64,000 nt of DNA from Scilla litardierei (Eukaryota; Streptophyta; Magnoliopsida; Asparagales; Asparagaceae). Location of the stretch: positions 107,145,262-107,209,261 of the forward strand of contig CM061135.1 of NCBI GenBank assembly GCA_030789695.1. Reading direction: 5' to 3'. The notes beneath the pieces are model-generated. The model searched no databases. It was not told the origin of the DNA and saw only the letters and a list, made by a program, of their open reading frames with translations. Both the position numbers and the translations under genes were made by a program. Below are positions 21,054-33,294 of this stretch, in pieces (position 1 is the first letter of the stretch; each line of letters begins with the position of its first letter).

Positions 21054-23756
21054 ATGCACAGGAACTCAAGAAGTCTTGACGACTTAGTTCCTCTAGATCC
21101 AGAGATTAACGCCACTGTGAGGCGTTTGAACGTCGAGAGAAGAAGAAGGGAAGAGATTGCCGTCAACATGGGAGAAAATATCACTCCCCAGAAGTCCTTG
21201 CTTGAGTACTCGATGCCGTCCATCGGGTCCACGTCCAACATCCGACCTCCAGCAATGACGACCGGAAATTTCGAGCTGAATCCGTCATTGGTGACTTGGA
21301 TCCAACAGGACCAGTTTTCAGGAGCTCCTATGGAGAGCCCAATCGAGCACCTGGACTCATTTCTGGAGAAGTGCGACACTTTCAGAATCAATGGCGTGTC
21401 AACTAAAGCCATCCGGTTGAGATTGTTCCCCTTCTCTCTGCGGGACAAAGCAAAACAATGGCTGAAGGGGAAGGACCCCAATACTTTTACAACTTGGAAG
21501 AAGCTGTCAAATACGTCCCTGAACAAGTTCTTTGCCCCAGGAAAGACAATGAAGCTGAGGAGCGAGATCTCCTCCTTCTCCCAAGCCAGCCACAAATCCT
21601 TGCATGAGGCATAGATGAGGTTTAAAGAGATGCAAAGAAAATGCCCTCACCATGAGCTCCCCGGATGGAAAATTATCAACTTGTTCTACAATGGCTTAGG
21701 GGCGACCTAACGCGGCTGGAGGGTCCTTCATGTCAAAGAACGAAGAAGATGCCGGAAATATTCTGGAGAATATGGCATCAAATAATGAAAGGTGGAGCGA
21801 CGAGCGCGCCACACCTAAATCTGGAGGAATGCACCGGGTGGAGGAAGTAGATAAACTGTCTAACAAATTTGATTTGCTTTCCACCCAGATCTCAGCTTTC
21901 ATGGTAGGGGCCGGCGGGGCCAACACTCAGCAAGTCGCAGCGGTAGAAGCTGAAGTCTTAAGAGACTTTGATGGTGGAGATATCTCAGCACCGGTGGACC
22001 AAGCTAGTGCACTCTTTTATAACCCGATGGGTAATGCACCATATCCACCGAGGACAAGCTCGAATCCGGCATATTCTCCAAACAATGGGAACCACCTAAA
22101 ATTCAGCTATAGGGCATCCTACCAGCAGCCCCAACAATCTCAGCAACAGTTATATAAGCCCCCTCAGCAGCAGCAGCAGTTATATCAGCCATCTCCACCT
22201 CAGCAGCAGATTTATCAGTAGTATCCCCTAGAAATCAGTAGCCCCCGCCTCAGCAGCAACAATTCCATCAGCAACGGGTGGTTTCTCCGGTCGAGAGTCT
22301 CTTGACCCAATATATATCAAACCAGGAGAAGATCAACCTTCAGCTGCAGATTGGGCAAAAGACTTTGGCCAATCAAGTGACCCAGCTGGGGTTGCAAGTG
22401 GCCAATCTTCAAAAAGCACAAGGGCAACTATCGGGCCAGCTAGAGGTGAACCCAAGGGGACCTAACCAAACATTAGCCTTGACGCATGGTCAAGCAAATG
22501 TGTTTGCGATAGTCTTGAGAAGTGGTACGCAAATTCCGGCATGAGAGGCCGCGAAAGAACCTGAAGCACCATTGGTCGATGAGAGACCAAATCTGAAGGC
22601 AAATGACGATGGAGCTTCGGCATCGAACCCCGTAACTTTGGAGGGAGTTTTTGAAGAGAAGAAGAAAAATGAGGAGGAAAATTCAATGGTCTTTAAGCCT
22701 ATAATGCCATTCCCACAAAGGCTTGCCAAAGCAAGAATCGACGAGAAATATAGCAAGTTCTTCGAGATGGTGAAGGACTTGAGTCTTCAAATCCCATTTC
22801 TGGATGCCATAGAGACAATCCCCTCATATGCAAAATTTCTGAAGGACTTGGTTACAAAGGGGACGAGGAAAGAAAAATTTGTCCTCACGGAAGAGTGCAG
22901 CGCTATAATTCAACGAGCGAATCCCCCAAAACTGAAGGACCCCAGGAGTTTTTCTATCCCGTGCTCAATAGGGGATGTGAAAATCAATCGAGCGCTTGTT
23001 GAATTGGGTGCGAGCGTGAGTCTGATGCCTCTATCATTATACAAGAGGATAAATAAGGGCGACTTAGAGCCCACCGGGATGACTGTGCAGCTGGTAGACA
23101 GATCAGTAAAGTACCCGGTGAGGATAGTTTATGATTTGCCTATGAACGTTAGCGGTGTGCATGTGCCAGTTGATTTCGTAGTAAAGGACATGTCGGAGGA
23201 TAATCATACCCCAATCATCCTCAGGAGGCCATTCATGGCAACCGCGGGTGTAGTCATTGACATGAAAAAGGGGAAGCTATCCCTGAATGTCGGGGATCAG
23301 AAAGTAGAGTTTGACCTAGCACTGTCGATGAAGCCTCCACAGGAGGAACAAAGATGCAATCTATTGGAGATTGAGGAAGAAAGAATCGTTGAGGCTGGAT
23401 CTTGGGAAGTTCTTTCAAGGAGTCCCCGATGGCTTGGAAAGCCTTGTGGAGCACATTGGATTGGAAGAAGAAGAAGTAGCTGAAGAAGTATGTGTCTCTC
23501 GGACGACTCTCCCGGATTTGGGAAAGTTGCTCAGGCAATGAACAAGGGAAAAGTGCCTCTGGAGCTCACAGCTGATGAGCTCCGGATCCTTAGAAGAGTG
23601 GCGATTGATACCAACATGAGGGAAAAGCCCTCAGACATCACCAGCGGGAGAGTAGTTGAGACAATTCACCTGTCATCGCTGTCAACAACTATAGCCCTTG
23701 CCCCAACACCAGAGATGACGCCAATCGTTGGGCATCACCCGAACAAACCACCATGA
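21054..23756 (+). pseudogene. Element C gag-protease, broken
   Basis: The first part (21054-21614) is the Athila gag domain with a typical 'PIEHLDSFLEKCDTF' and 'LRLFPFSLRDKAKQWL' pattern; it ends at a stop at 21612 where B has a tryptophan codon. After a frame change the gene continues (21730-22221) into a glutamine-rich stretch (about 22120-22270, repeats of QQQ and YQ). The next part (22278-22544, 22572-23483) has a coiled-coil-like segment and a retropepsin-like domain around 22980-23260, but the catalytic triplet reads ELGAS instead of DLGAS. The tail runs to 23756. Frames are separated by stops at 22219 and 22543. No reverse transcriptase follows: the next sequence is untranslated. Confidence 0.85.
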
Positions 23757-24738
23757 ACATCATATATCAGGAGTCGAGCAAACGACTTTAAACAACAACA
23801 CTTCATGGGAGGCAACCCATGTTCTGAACTTTCGTCGGTTTTTATAGGATTAGTTTCTCTTATTTTTGTGAATAAATTCTGCGATGGGTATTGTCGTTGG
23901 GAGACTTAGATAAATTTTTTTATTTGTGCAGGAAATTGCCCCCACCTGATCGGTTCATGCATCAACCGATCGGGTGGCCAGTATCAGAAGATGGCCAGTA
24001 TCAGCACATAAGCCAATCGATCGGGTGACACATGCGGTGATCGGGTGGCAGATCGGGTGGAGATGACAGAGCTCTTGGGAATTTTTGGCGTTACATCAAT
24101 CGATCGGTTGATAAGAAGCTGTGATCGGGTCGCAGACCGGGTGGAGAGCACAGAACTCTTGGGAAATTTGTGAAGTGGTCAACCGATCGGGTGAAATATT
24201 ACCCGATCGGTTCACCTGTAGTTGTTGATTCGTAAGAAATTTTCGAAAACGACCCACCCGATCGGGTAAAATGTCACCCGATCGGTTCGCCTAACCTTAT
24301 AAATACCCCCCTCACCCGATTTCATTTCACCTGATCCCTCTTTCTCCTTCGAGCGGTTCATCTTCCCCCTCTCTCAAACGATCTCCTCTCTCACTTCCAT
24401 CACTCCTAAATCCACTCCCCCATTTCATCCAACACTTTCCTACTTTCCGAACTCCCCCTACCACACTCATCTGCAAAATTTCGCCCAAGCCCTAACCCTA
24501 GCCCCCCCCCCCCCCCCGTTTCGAAAATTTTGTTCTTGTGGGATTGACATGCGGCGGCTTCCCAAATCACTCCATCGCATTGTGTGGGATCTTTTGCAAG
24601 CAAGGAATCGCCTTGATACTGGGTACAGTCGTTCCTTAGCTTTATTTTTACGTTGCCCAAGTATTAGCATTTTGCTCCATTGTCGTTGATTGTGTGCATT
24701 CATATAATCTTGCATTCTCATTACATCACCACACAATC
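23757..24738 (+). promoter_or_regulatory. Element C internal promoter-like block ahead of ORF2
   Basis: No coding region is present. From 23945 to 24290 the family's palindrome (CCGATCGG with variants) recurs about a dozen times, with exact ACCCGATCGGGT at 24256-24267. The last copy ends about 10 bp before a TATA box, TATAAATA, at 24299-24306. A pyrimidine-rich leader follows, with a 16-C run at 24502-24517. This repeats the layout of the LTR promoter. The same block is found in B at 51660-51950. It may drive a separate ORF2 transcript; that is inference. Confidence 0.6.
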
Positions 24739-26122
24739 ATGGCTAAGGATAAGGAGAAGGTAAGCATATCATGCAGGAAGAGGATCCGTCTCACAAGAGA
24801 CACAAATCTACATGTTCACCGCGTGCACGTGCTCCTCCTCCTCCGCCTACCCGACCTCCACCCCAACCCATCATTCCTGTTGCGGACCCACTGATGTGAC
24901 CGCTGGGAGTCCGCTTCATGAGTATGGAACAAAAAGATTTTTATACTAGACTCGACCAAAGATCACACTTAGCCACTAAGTTTTCCCATCGTTAAACCGT
25001 ACTCGATCTCGAAGTCTTCTCCAGAGTCGAGTCCTTATTTACAAATTTAGGGCGGCTAAGTTTCTTAAACTCCCATGCACCATCGCACCCCGCCCTCACA
25101 CTCGAATTCCTATCCACTCTTAAAACTGAGGCGGGGTCGATTATTGATTTCCGCCTCCGAAACTGAAACTTCTGTACCCATACGAACACCATCAATAATA
25201 TCTTCGGTTCCCCATTCTCGGAGACCATATCCTTCCCTCTGAATTTCATCGCGACTTCGATTTCGACTATTTTTGGGATGCCTCACCCTTCACGATCATT
25301 ATCCTCGAGGCAAGGCCAAGGCCTCTTCCATCATCCACCATGTCTTCCGTCTTGCCCACCGTATCATATCGAGTGATTTCTTTCCGCGGGATGAGTCCGG
25401 GACCGTGACCATCCCCGACCTTTTCATCCTTTGGGCTATGACTTTCGATTTCATTCACGGTGTTGACAGGATCACTTTCGAGGCCCCGCGCGTACGCACT
25501 AACGTCGGTGCATGGCTAATGCAAAAACTCATCGATATTAGCCGCGTCGACAAGGGCAAGTATTGCTGCTGCGGCCGCATTACCCTCATTGCCTTACACC
25601 CCCCGTTTAACATCATTATCCCCCCGATTTTTTGCATGCCCCAGGATCCACAAATCTAAATCTTGATATCCTGAGGCACACCCACATGATCCGCCCGCGA
25701 GGCAACGGTCGGTATGCTTTTTACTATAGCCACCTCCCTGCTCCATATACCACTCTGCCTAATCCTGGACGCATGGCTATTCATCTTGAGGCAGATTGGT
25801 CGTTTCCTCCTGATCTAGAGTTTGTCGGGGTTTACATCTTCAGTTTCCACTCCCTGACGCACCTAGACCACCGTCCCCTGCCACCCACTTAGGTGAGCAG
25901 GATATCCCCGTGTTCAGGAAGGACCCCGGGGCTGGCCCTAGTGTCACGACCCCGGCTTCTGTCCCTATTTCTTCTACGGCACTCACTATGACCCTCTTTG
26001 GCTTAGCCTCTGGTGCCGGCACGACCACTTCCGCCGGCACCAGTTCTATTATCCGATAGGCCACCTCTGCCTGCCTCGCTCTTGAGGCTGAGCTGGCAGC
26101 TCTGCGCACTCGTGCATCTACC
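24739..26122 (+). pseudogene. Element C ORF2, 5' part, cut by chromovirus D
   Basis: The start is MAKDKEKV at 24739, matching B's ORF2 start at 52371. Several frame changes are present; the best conserved part is 25273-25659 with 'FFPRDESGTVTIPDLFILWAM' and 'GAWLMQKLIDISR'. That pattern resembles the protein of unknown function often called ATHILA ORF-1 or putative plant transposon protein in Athila-like elements. A second block (25681-25860) holds 'IRPRGNGRYAFYY'. The gene is interrupted by D after ctacc (26118-26122) and ends at 35645-35877. What the protein does is not known. Confidence 0.6.
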
Positions 26123-28467
26123 TGTCACGACCCGCTTCCCTAAAATGGAGGCGAGACGTGAAAAGGTCCGCACGAGAGTGGAGCTGTGAAGCCCCAAACC
26201 CGATAAGCGTCCACAAATACATAAACAGGTCCCTGTAACCACAACAGAATAACAATAATAACACAAGGAGAGACTGAAATAAAATTCCACATCTCACAAA
26301 ATGTCCAACATAAAAAATAAGTCCAACATCCAGAAAAGCCACCAGGCTAAAAGAAAAGAGTCCAAGGCCCAGAACAAGGCCAACAAAAGCAACAACGACA
26401 AAGTATAGGTGCTACGCACCGAATAACAAAACAACTATCTAACGAAAGTAAAACACAACGAAGACACTAGGACTGGTCCCCAGTGTCCACGTACTCCCCG
26501 TCAAACACAAGCTCGGGCTCGGCGTCAGCAAACACCTCGTCCTCAACGAGGTACTCGGGCTCAGGATCTAACATGTGTCACCCAAAAGAGTAAAGGGGCA
26601 CATGTCAGCAAGTCTAAAAAGACTTGGGCAAGGAAACTGAAAGTGAGGCATCTAGCAACCTAGCAGTTTAGTATGCATGACATGGCAGTTATAACATGAG
26701 TGCACAATTAAAACATGGCAAGACAATTTGTACAAGGGAACAATTTATCGGGACAAGACAAGAGTAGCCAAGCTACTGTCAATTCAATCAATTCACATTT
26801 TGTAGGTGTTTAAGCCCTTCGCTGAATGGCATAGCATTTCAGACCGATCGGCACTAAACACTACCCAATACCCACACGATATGGAGCCTGGGGTCCCCGC
26901 ACATTGAGCTCAGCTAGTGAGCCTGAGGTTGCCCCGCACATTGAGCTCGCATTCTTAGTTCACAATTCAATATATTTCGAGCGTTGGGGTTTCCAACTCA
27001 TTATGCTCGCTTCTGGTCACGAGCCAGGAACACAAGTGTCGTAGCAAAGCTACGCAATCAAGCAACACTTAAAGAATGCGAGGTCATGACAATTTATTTA
27101 CGTACCGTTAATTGAAAGTAAACATGACATGGAAATTGTGCAACATGCTAAATGTCGGAACTAGCTTCGTTGTCAAGCTAGTTCCCCAATTTGCGCCTAG
27201 GCGAGTATCATTTCGTCGCCTAGCCTCTTTTACGTCTATATTAAGCAATTGGCCTAAAACATGGCCTAAACCCTAAGTGGCAAGTTTCACTTGCCTAGCA
27301 CCAGGGATTGACGATCACTTCGTCACACGGATGCTATCTACGGGGGAAATCGCTGTTTTGGGGGAACAATCAACAAACAACATGAATTTTATTAGGGTTT
27401 CATAAAAATATAAATAAGTTAAGAAAACAACGGTAGATCGATTTCTTACCGAGAGGAGACGGAAGAAACACTCCGGGGAACCCTAGGATCAGATTTGGAA
27501 AAGATTGGAGGAGTTTGGGGAAACTAGGGTTTTGGGGGATTTGGGGATTTTGATGGATTTGATGAGATTTTGGGGAAGATGAGAGGTAGATAGAGTAGAT
27601 GGATGGTTTGGATGATGATTCTAGGGCTTGGAATGGAGAAATGGAGCTTGGAGGAAGATGGGGGCTGAAGGGGGAAGTTTTTAGGGTTTTGGGTCGTGTT
27701 GGAGAAGAAGAAGTCGTTTGGGTTGGGTTTATATAGGTTGAGCTGGCGGCTGCCCAGAAATTAGGGTTTTAACACTAGTTAGTCGGTCAAAGAGCAACCA
27801 CTGACCGACTAGTTTGGCAACTAGTCGGTCGGTCGACCAACGCAGACCGACTAAGTGCAAACAGTAACTCCTGAACGAAAATAGGATTCTAGAGTTAGTC
27901 AGTCCATGAACAAGTACTGACCGACTAGTTTAGCATCTAGTCGGTCGATGAACGTTCTTAGACCGACTAAGAGTAAACAGTAACTGATACAAAAATAATT
28001 TGATGAGTTAGTCGGTTCAAGAAGCATTGCTGACCGACTAGTTTGCAACCTAGTCGGTCAACCAACGTTCTTAGACCGACTAACGATAAACAGTAACTCC
28101 TGAGAAATTTAGAAAGCTAACTAGTCGGTCCAAGAAGGATTGCCGACCGACTGGATCGTCATCTAGTCGGTCGGTGGCCCTTCTTACACCGGCTAATGAG
28201 CACCAAAAGTACCGATACGGAGCGCGGGGCCCCGGGATCGATTCCTAAGACTCCTAGGCTTGATCTAACAGTTAGATACGACCGTTATGAAGTCCATCAC
28301 GAGTGACTTACTTCGAAATCGACAATCCTAAGGAAGAAGCGAGAAAATACGACGAATCGATCGAAAATGAAAGCTACGGAGACGAAAACCACACAAGAGG
28401 AGAAAATCCACCAAAACATATATTATATTATATAATAAATCCAGATACATGAAAAGCAGTCGTTACA
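26123..28467 (-). repeat. Element D 3' LTR
   Basis: On the minus strand it starts TGTAACGACTGC and ends GGGTCGTGACA. The U3 part holds the AGTCGGTC/GACCGACT array at 27778-28200, followed (minus sense) by a TATA box at 27728-27735. The remainder is non-coding, with the 5' side of the transcript running through G-rich 'ttagggttttggg' type sequence. Confidence 0.95.
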
Positions 28468-28513
28468 TCCTCTCCAACTTAAGAAAAATTCCGTCCTCGG
28501 AATTTCCAAAAAC

Positions 28514-31500
28514 TCACGAGTCCGGAAACAAAAGTGGGAAACGCTCTCGCATCTCATCCTCATTCTCCCAAGTAGACTCTCCAGGTGAACCGTGTCGCCA
28601 CATCACCCTCACAAGATTGACAATCTTGTTCCGAAGCGATTTCTGACGCCTGTCCAGAATCTGCACTGGATGCTGGTCATACGTCATATCGGGGCGAACG
28701 GTAATCTCCGAAAAATCCACCGCATGAGACGGATCGCTAATGTATCGACGAAGCTGCGACACATGGAAAACATTGTGAACTCCTTCCAAAGATGGCGGCA
28801 AGGCCAAGCGATACGCTACCTCGCCAACCCTCTCCAAAACGTCAAACGGTCCAATGTATCGCGGGCTCAACTTTCCACGCTTCCCGAAACGAATCACACC
28901 ACGATTCGGGGAAATCTTCAAGAACACATGGTCGCCCGGCTGAAACTCCAAAGGACGACGTTTAGCATCCGCCCAATGCTTAAAACGGTCCTGAGCAATT
29001 CTCAACCTTTCCCGAATATTCCTGACGATCTCCACGGCCTCCACGATCATCTCAGGTCCCAACAACTCCCGATCGCCAACGTCATCCCAACTCAATGGCG
29101 ATCGACATTTCCTCCCATAAAGAGCGACGAAAGGCGCCATGCCAATACTCGCCTGGAAGCTGTTGTTGTAGGAAAACTCTACCAGATGTAGATGGTCCTC
29201 CCACGAACCCTTGAAATCCAACATGCACGCTCTCAGCATGTCTTCCAAAATCTGAATCGTCCTCTCGAAATGGCCATCCGTCTGCGGATGGTACGCCGTG
29301 CTGAAACTCAGACGCGTACCCAAGCTCTTCTGCAAACTCTGCCAGAACTGAGATGTGAACCTCGTGTCTCTGTCAGACACGATACTCACGGGGACTCCAT
29401 GAAGTCGCACAACCTCCTGCACGATTCACGTTACATCACTATCTAAACTAGGAAAAGGAAATAAAACGGAGAGTAAAAGAATTTTACCTCCATATATCTC
29501 CTTTCTAGCGCCTCAGTGGACTGTCCCACTCGGAATGGAATAAAGTGCGCAGATTTGGTCAATCGATCTACGATCACCCAAATCGCGTCATTCTGCTTCG
29601 GACTCCGAGGTAGTCCAGTCACGAAGTCCATAGTGATGTGTTGCCACTTCCACTCTGGAATCGGAAGCGGTTGTAGCAACCCAGCCGTACGCTGATGCTC
29701 CGCCTTCACTTGCTGGCAAACCAAGCACTTGGCTACACTCCATGCCACGCTCCTCTTCATACCATGCCACCAATAATTCAGACGAAGATCCTGGTACATC
29801 TTGGTGCCACCAGGATGCACAGAATACGGCAAACTGTGTGCCTCCACCATCAGCTCCTCTCTGATATCCCCAGCTGGCACACACAACCTGGCTCCAAACC
29901 TCAGCGAGCCATCCTCATGAATCAAAAAGTCAGTCCGTAGACCGGCTTCCACCTGCTCCCGAATCTTCACCAGCTTCGGATCCTCAGCCTGGCCAGCCTT
30001 AATCCGATCAACGATCGTCGACTGTACCTGCATGTACATCAACGAAGAAGCCTCCCCAGGAAGAACAATCTCCACACCAGACTCGCAAAAATCCTGCTGC
30101 AATCTCCACTGCGAGGTCAAAATCATCATCGCCAGAAGCCTACTCAAAGCATCCGGAACCACATTCACCTTGCCAGGGTGAAACTGCAAATCAATATCAT
30201 AATCCGCCATAAGCTCCAACCATCGACGCTGTCGCATGTTGAGCTCCTTCTGAGTGAAAATATACTTCAAGCTTTTGTGATCGGTGAAAATCTTCACTTT
30301 CTCACTCAGCAGGAAGTGCCTCCAAATCTTAAGAGCAAACACAACGGCAGCCAACTCCAAATCATGCGTCGGATAATTCTTCTCATGAACCTTAAGCTGA
30401 CGAGACGCATACGCCACAACATGCCCGTGTTGATGCAACACACAACCGAGACCCTTGCCAGAAGCATCGCAAAAGATCTCAAATCCACCGCTGCGATCAG
30501 GCACAACAAGAATAGGGGCACTCGTCAACCTCTCCTTCAGAATACCAAAAGCACTCTCACAATCACCCGACCAAACATAAGCAACATCCTTCCGTGTCAA
30601 CCTGGTCATCAGCTCAGCAATACGAGAAAAGTCCTTAATGAATCGCCGATAATAACCGGCAAGTCCAAGGAAACTCCGAATCTCAGACGCAGACGACGGA
30701 ACGGGCCACACCCTGATGGCCCGAATCTTCTCGGGATCCACTGAAATACCATCTCCAGTCACCACATGCCCGAGAAAAGCAACTCTATCCAGCCAAAACT
30801 CGCACTTCGAAAACTTAGCATACAAACGATGCTTCCTCAAGATCTCCAATACCGTCCTCAAGTGCGATGCATGCTCTTCCTCCGACTTCGAATAGATCAG
30901 AATGTCATCAATAAAGATAACGACAAACTTATCCAAAAAGTCGTAGAAAATCAGGTTCATCAGATTCATGAAAACTGCGGGCGCGTTAGTTACGCCGAAG
31001 GGCATAACCACGAACTCATAGTGTCCATACTTCGTCCTGAACGCTGTCTTCGGAACATCTCCCTTCTTCACCTTCAACTGATGGTAACCACTCCTCAAAT
31101 CCAATTTAGAAAACACCCTCGAACCTCCAAGCTGATCAAAAATATCATCGATGCGAGGCAGCGGGTATTTATTCTTAATGGTCACCGCATTCAACTCCCG
31201 ATAGTCCACGCACATGCGACGCGAACCATCCTTCTTCTTAACCAGCAACACCGGTGCTCCCCACGGAGACACGCTAGGTTTAATATAACCCTTCTGCAAA
31301 AGCTCATCCAACTGCTTCCGCAACTCTTCCAACTCTGCAGGTGCCATACGATACGGCGCCTTCGAAATCGGCTGCGCACCTGGAACAAGATCGATAGAAA
31401 ATTCCAGAGCTCGATCAGGCGGCAAACTAGACATCTCCTCGGGGAAGACATCGCCAAAATCACGCACCACAGCTGGCCACTCCAGCTCCATCTGCATAGA

Positions 31501-33151
31501 CACAGCCTCCACCGGCCTGGCCCGAAATCTGACAGGACCAAGCGAACTGCTACCACGACTGAACTCAAATACTGGATGTCCGGGAATCTCGAACACCACC
31601 TTCTTCCTCCGACAGTCGATCGTGGCATAGAAGCTCGCAAGCCAGTCCATCCCAAGAACTGCATCATAGTTGATGATCTCGTGGACAATGAAATCAGCAA
31701 AAAGCTCATGTCCACAGACCACCAACGAGCAAGAATTACAACCACGATGCACCGAGACCACACCATTCCCTGTAACGATATTCCAACTCTTGGGAAGAGG
31801 GGACGTCGACAAGGAATGCCTCTCCACAAAGCCCCGAGAAATAATGCACATCGATGCACCAGAGTCAAAGAGGACTCGTGCAGGAAATGTGCAAACCAAA
31901 ATCACACCTAACAATCAATTACCAATCAAACCCTAGTCTAGCAAACAAACATGTTCAAGCAAACAACACAATCTAACAATCAAACCAGCTAGGAAAGTAA
32001 CAGCTAGATTGAGGATTACCTGCGATAACCTCATCCACAGCCGCGCTCTCCGCAGCGGTCATCAGAAAAGCCTGCCTCCTCGGCGGAACAGCCTGCCGAA
32101 AAGCCTGCCTCTGCGGAACAAGAGCTGCTCCATGTCCAGCAGGAACAGGCGCTCGCTGCTGCAACGGCTGTGCTGCAACAGGTGCCCTCCGCAGCGGATC
32201 CGCATGCCGAAAATCCTTCGTGACATGAGAAGCATCACTGCAAATCAAACACTGGCCCAGAAACTTCCGACACTGATCCTTGACGTGGCCAGGCTTGCCG
32301 CAGAAATGGCAAAACTTCGGAATCGACCCTCCTGGCCTCTTAAACTGAGCAGACTGATTAGGCCTGAATCCAGGTCTAACCACAGCTCTCGCCTGCTCCA
32401 CAGGCCTCTTCCCAACACCAACAACCGACCCCTTCCTCTGGTTCACGAGCAGCTCCTGCCTCTTAGCTGCTACCAGAACCTTCTGATAAGACTCCCAGTC
32501 AGAGGAGGTCACAAAACTCTGGAGTTCCGAAGCAAGCCCCTGCAGGAACCTCTGAGCCCTCTCCTCAGTGTCCTGCACCATCTTCGGCGCAAACCGACTC
32601 AGCCTCATGAACTCTTGGTGATACAAGTCCACCGACGAGTTCCCCTGCTTCAGATCGATAAAACGCTGCAGCATCTCCTCCTTGGCAGCCTTCAGGAAGA
32701 ACTCACCCTCAAATCTGGCCTTGAAGGTAGCCCAAGCTATCGGCTCCACCAACAACTTCTCTTCCGCATCCCACCAATTCCTGGCGTTATCCTTCAGCTG
32801 CCTCTTCGCCAAATCAACCCATCCAGCCAGGGTGATCTTGGCCATCTTCAGATTGTCCTCGACATTCCGAATCCACTCATCGGCAGCCAGAGGACCCTCA
32901 GAACCATCAAAATATGCGGGACCCAGCTCCCGAAATTGCTTTGCTCCTGGCTCAGAGCGAGGGGCATCTGGAAGAGCCCGGGCAGCTCGAGCAAGTGGAG
33001 CATTCTAGACTTGCAGAAGCGCGTCCTGCTGCACTTGCATCATCTGCAACATCATCCGCATCATCTCACCGCTGGTGGGTTCCCGCTCAGGCTCCTCATC
33101 ATGAGGGAGCGCATCACTACCACCACCACGGGTGAAACGCCTTCCTGCCAT
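28514..33151 (-). CDS. Element D gag-pol polyprotein with two introns and one nonsense codon
   Basis: The chosen start is the ATG at 33151, in frame with the whole gag. Exons are inferred as 33151-32020, 31907-29488 and 29416-28514, giving about 1484 codons, the normal chromovirus size. Codon 49 is TAG (33005-33007), the only stop. Gag has a CCHC knuckle (about residues 281-294) and a second, degenerate one. The protease site DSGAS is at residue 392, the reverse transcriptase FIDD around 711, RNase H FCDASGKG around 856. Integrase has an HHCC region, then catalytic MDFVTG, SDRDTRF and the GHFERT glutamate. The C-terminus is a chromodomain-like segment (about the last 50 residues), which in this group guides insertion to heterochromatin. 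Apart from the stop codon the protein looks functional. Confidence 0.93.
29417..29487 (-). other. Candidate intron 2 in D pol (71 bp)
   Basis: On the minus strand it begins GTAAAATTC and ends GTGCAG. Removing it joins integrase codons in frame (…YME|EVVRLHG…). Its length is not a multiple of three, it contains stops, and the downstream frame has no ATG of its own near the junction. It is U-rich like plant introns. Splicing is inferred only. Confidence 0.7.
31908..32019 (-). other. Candidate intron 1 between gag and protease of D (112 bp)
   Basis: On the minus strand it begins GTAATCC and ends TTGTTAG. Joining the sides restores the frame through the usual '…AGVILV…' entry into the protease of this group. 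Without removal gag ends at 31973 and pol lacks a start connected to gag. It might regulate the gag to pol ratio: the unspliced RNA makes gag only. Confidence 0.75.
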
Positions 33152-33294
33152 CTAATGACATAGAGAACGAATCAGATTAGACTCATAGCTTATGACTCGG
33201 ACGTCGAACTTAGTTTATTGGACATTCTAATATTATTATCGCTATTCTAAAAATCGCAGTTACAGAAGGACCTGCATGGGCCACCACTAAAACC
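33152..33294 (-). other. Element D leader
   Basis: This 143-bp leader lies between the 5' LTR and gag. No TGGTATCAGAGC-type primer site is visible. TGGTGGCCCATGC, eight bases from the LTR, could pair with a tRNA ending in GGGCCACCA, but I cannot assign it. Confidence 0.5.

Noticed and set aside
30766..33163. Plus-strand frames of 381 and 384 codons opposite D's gag-pol
   Set aside because: They are antisense shadows of a well conserved gag-pol frame and have no recognisable protein features.
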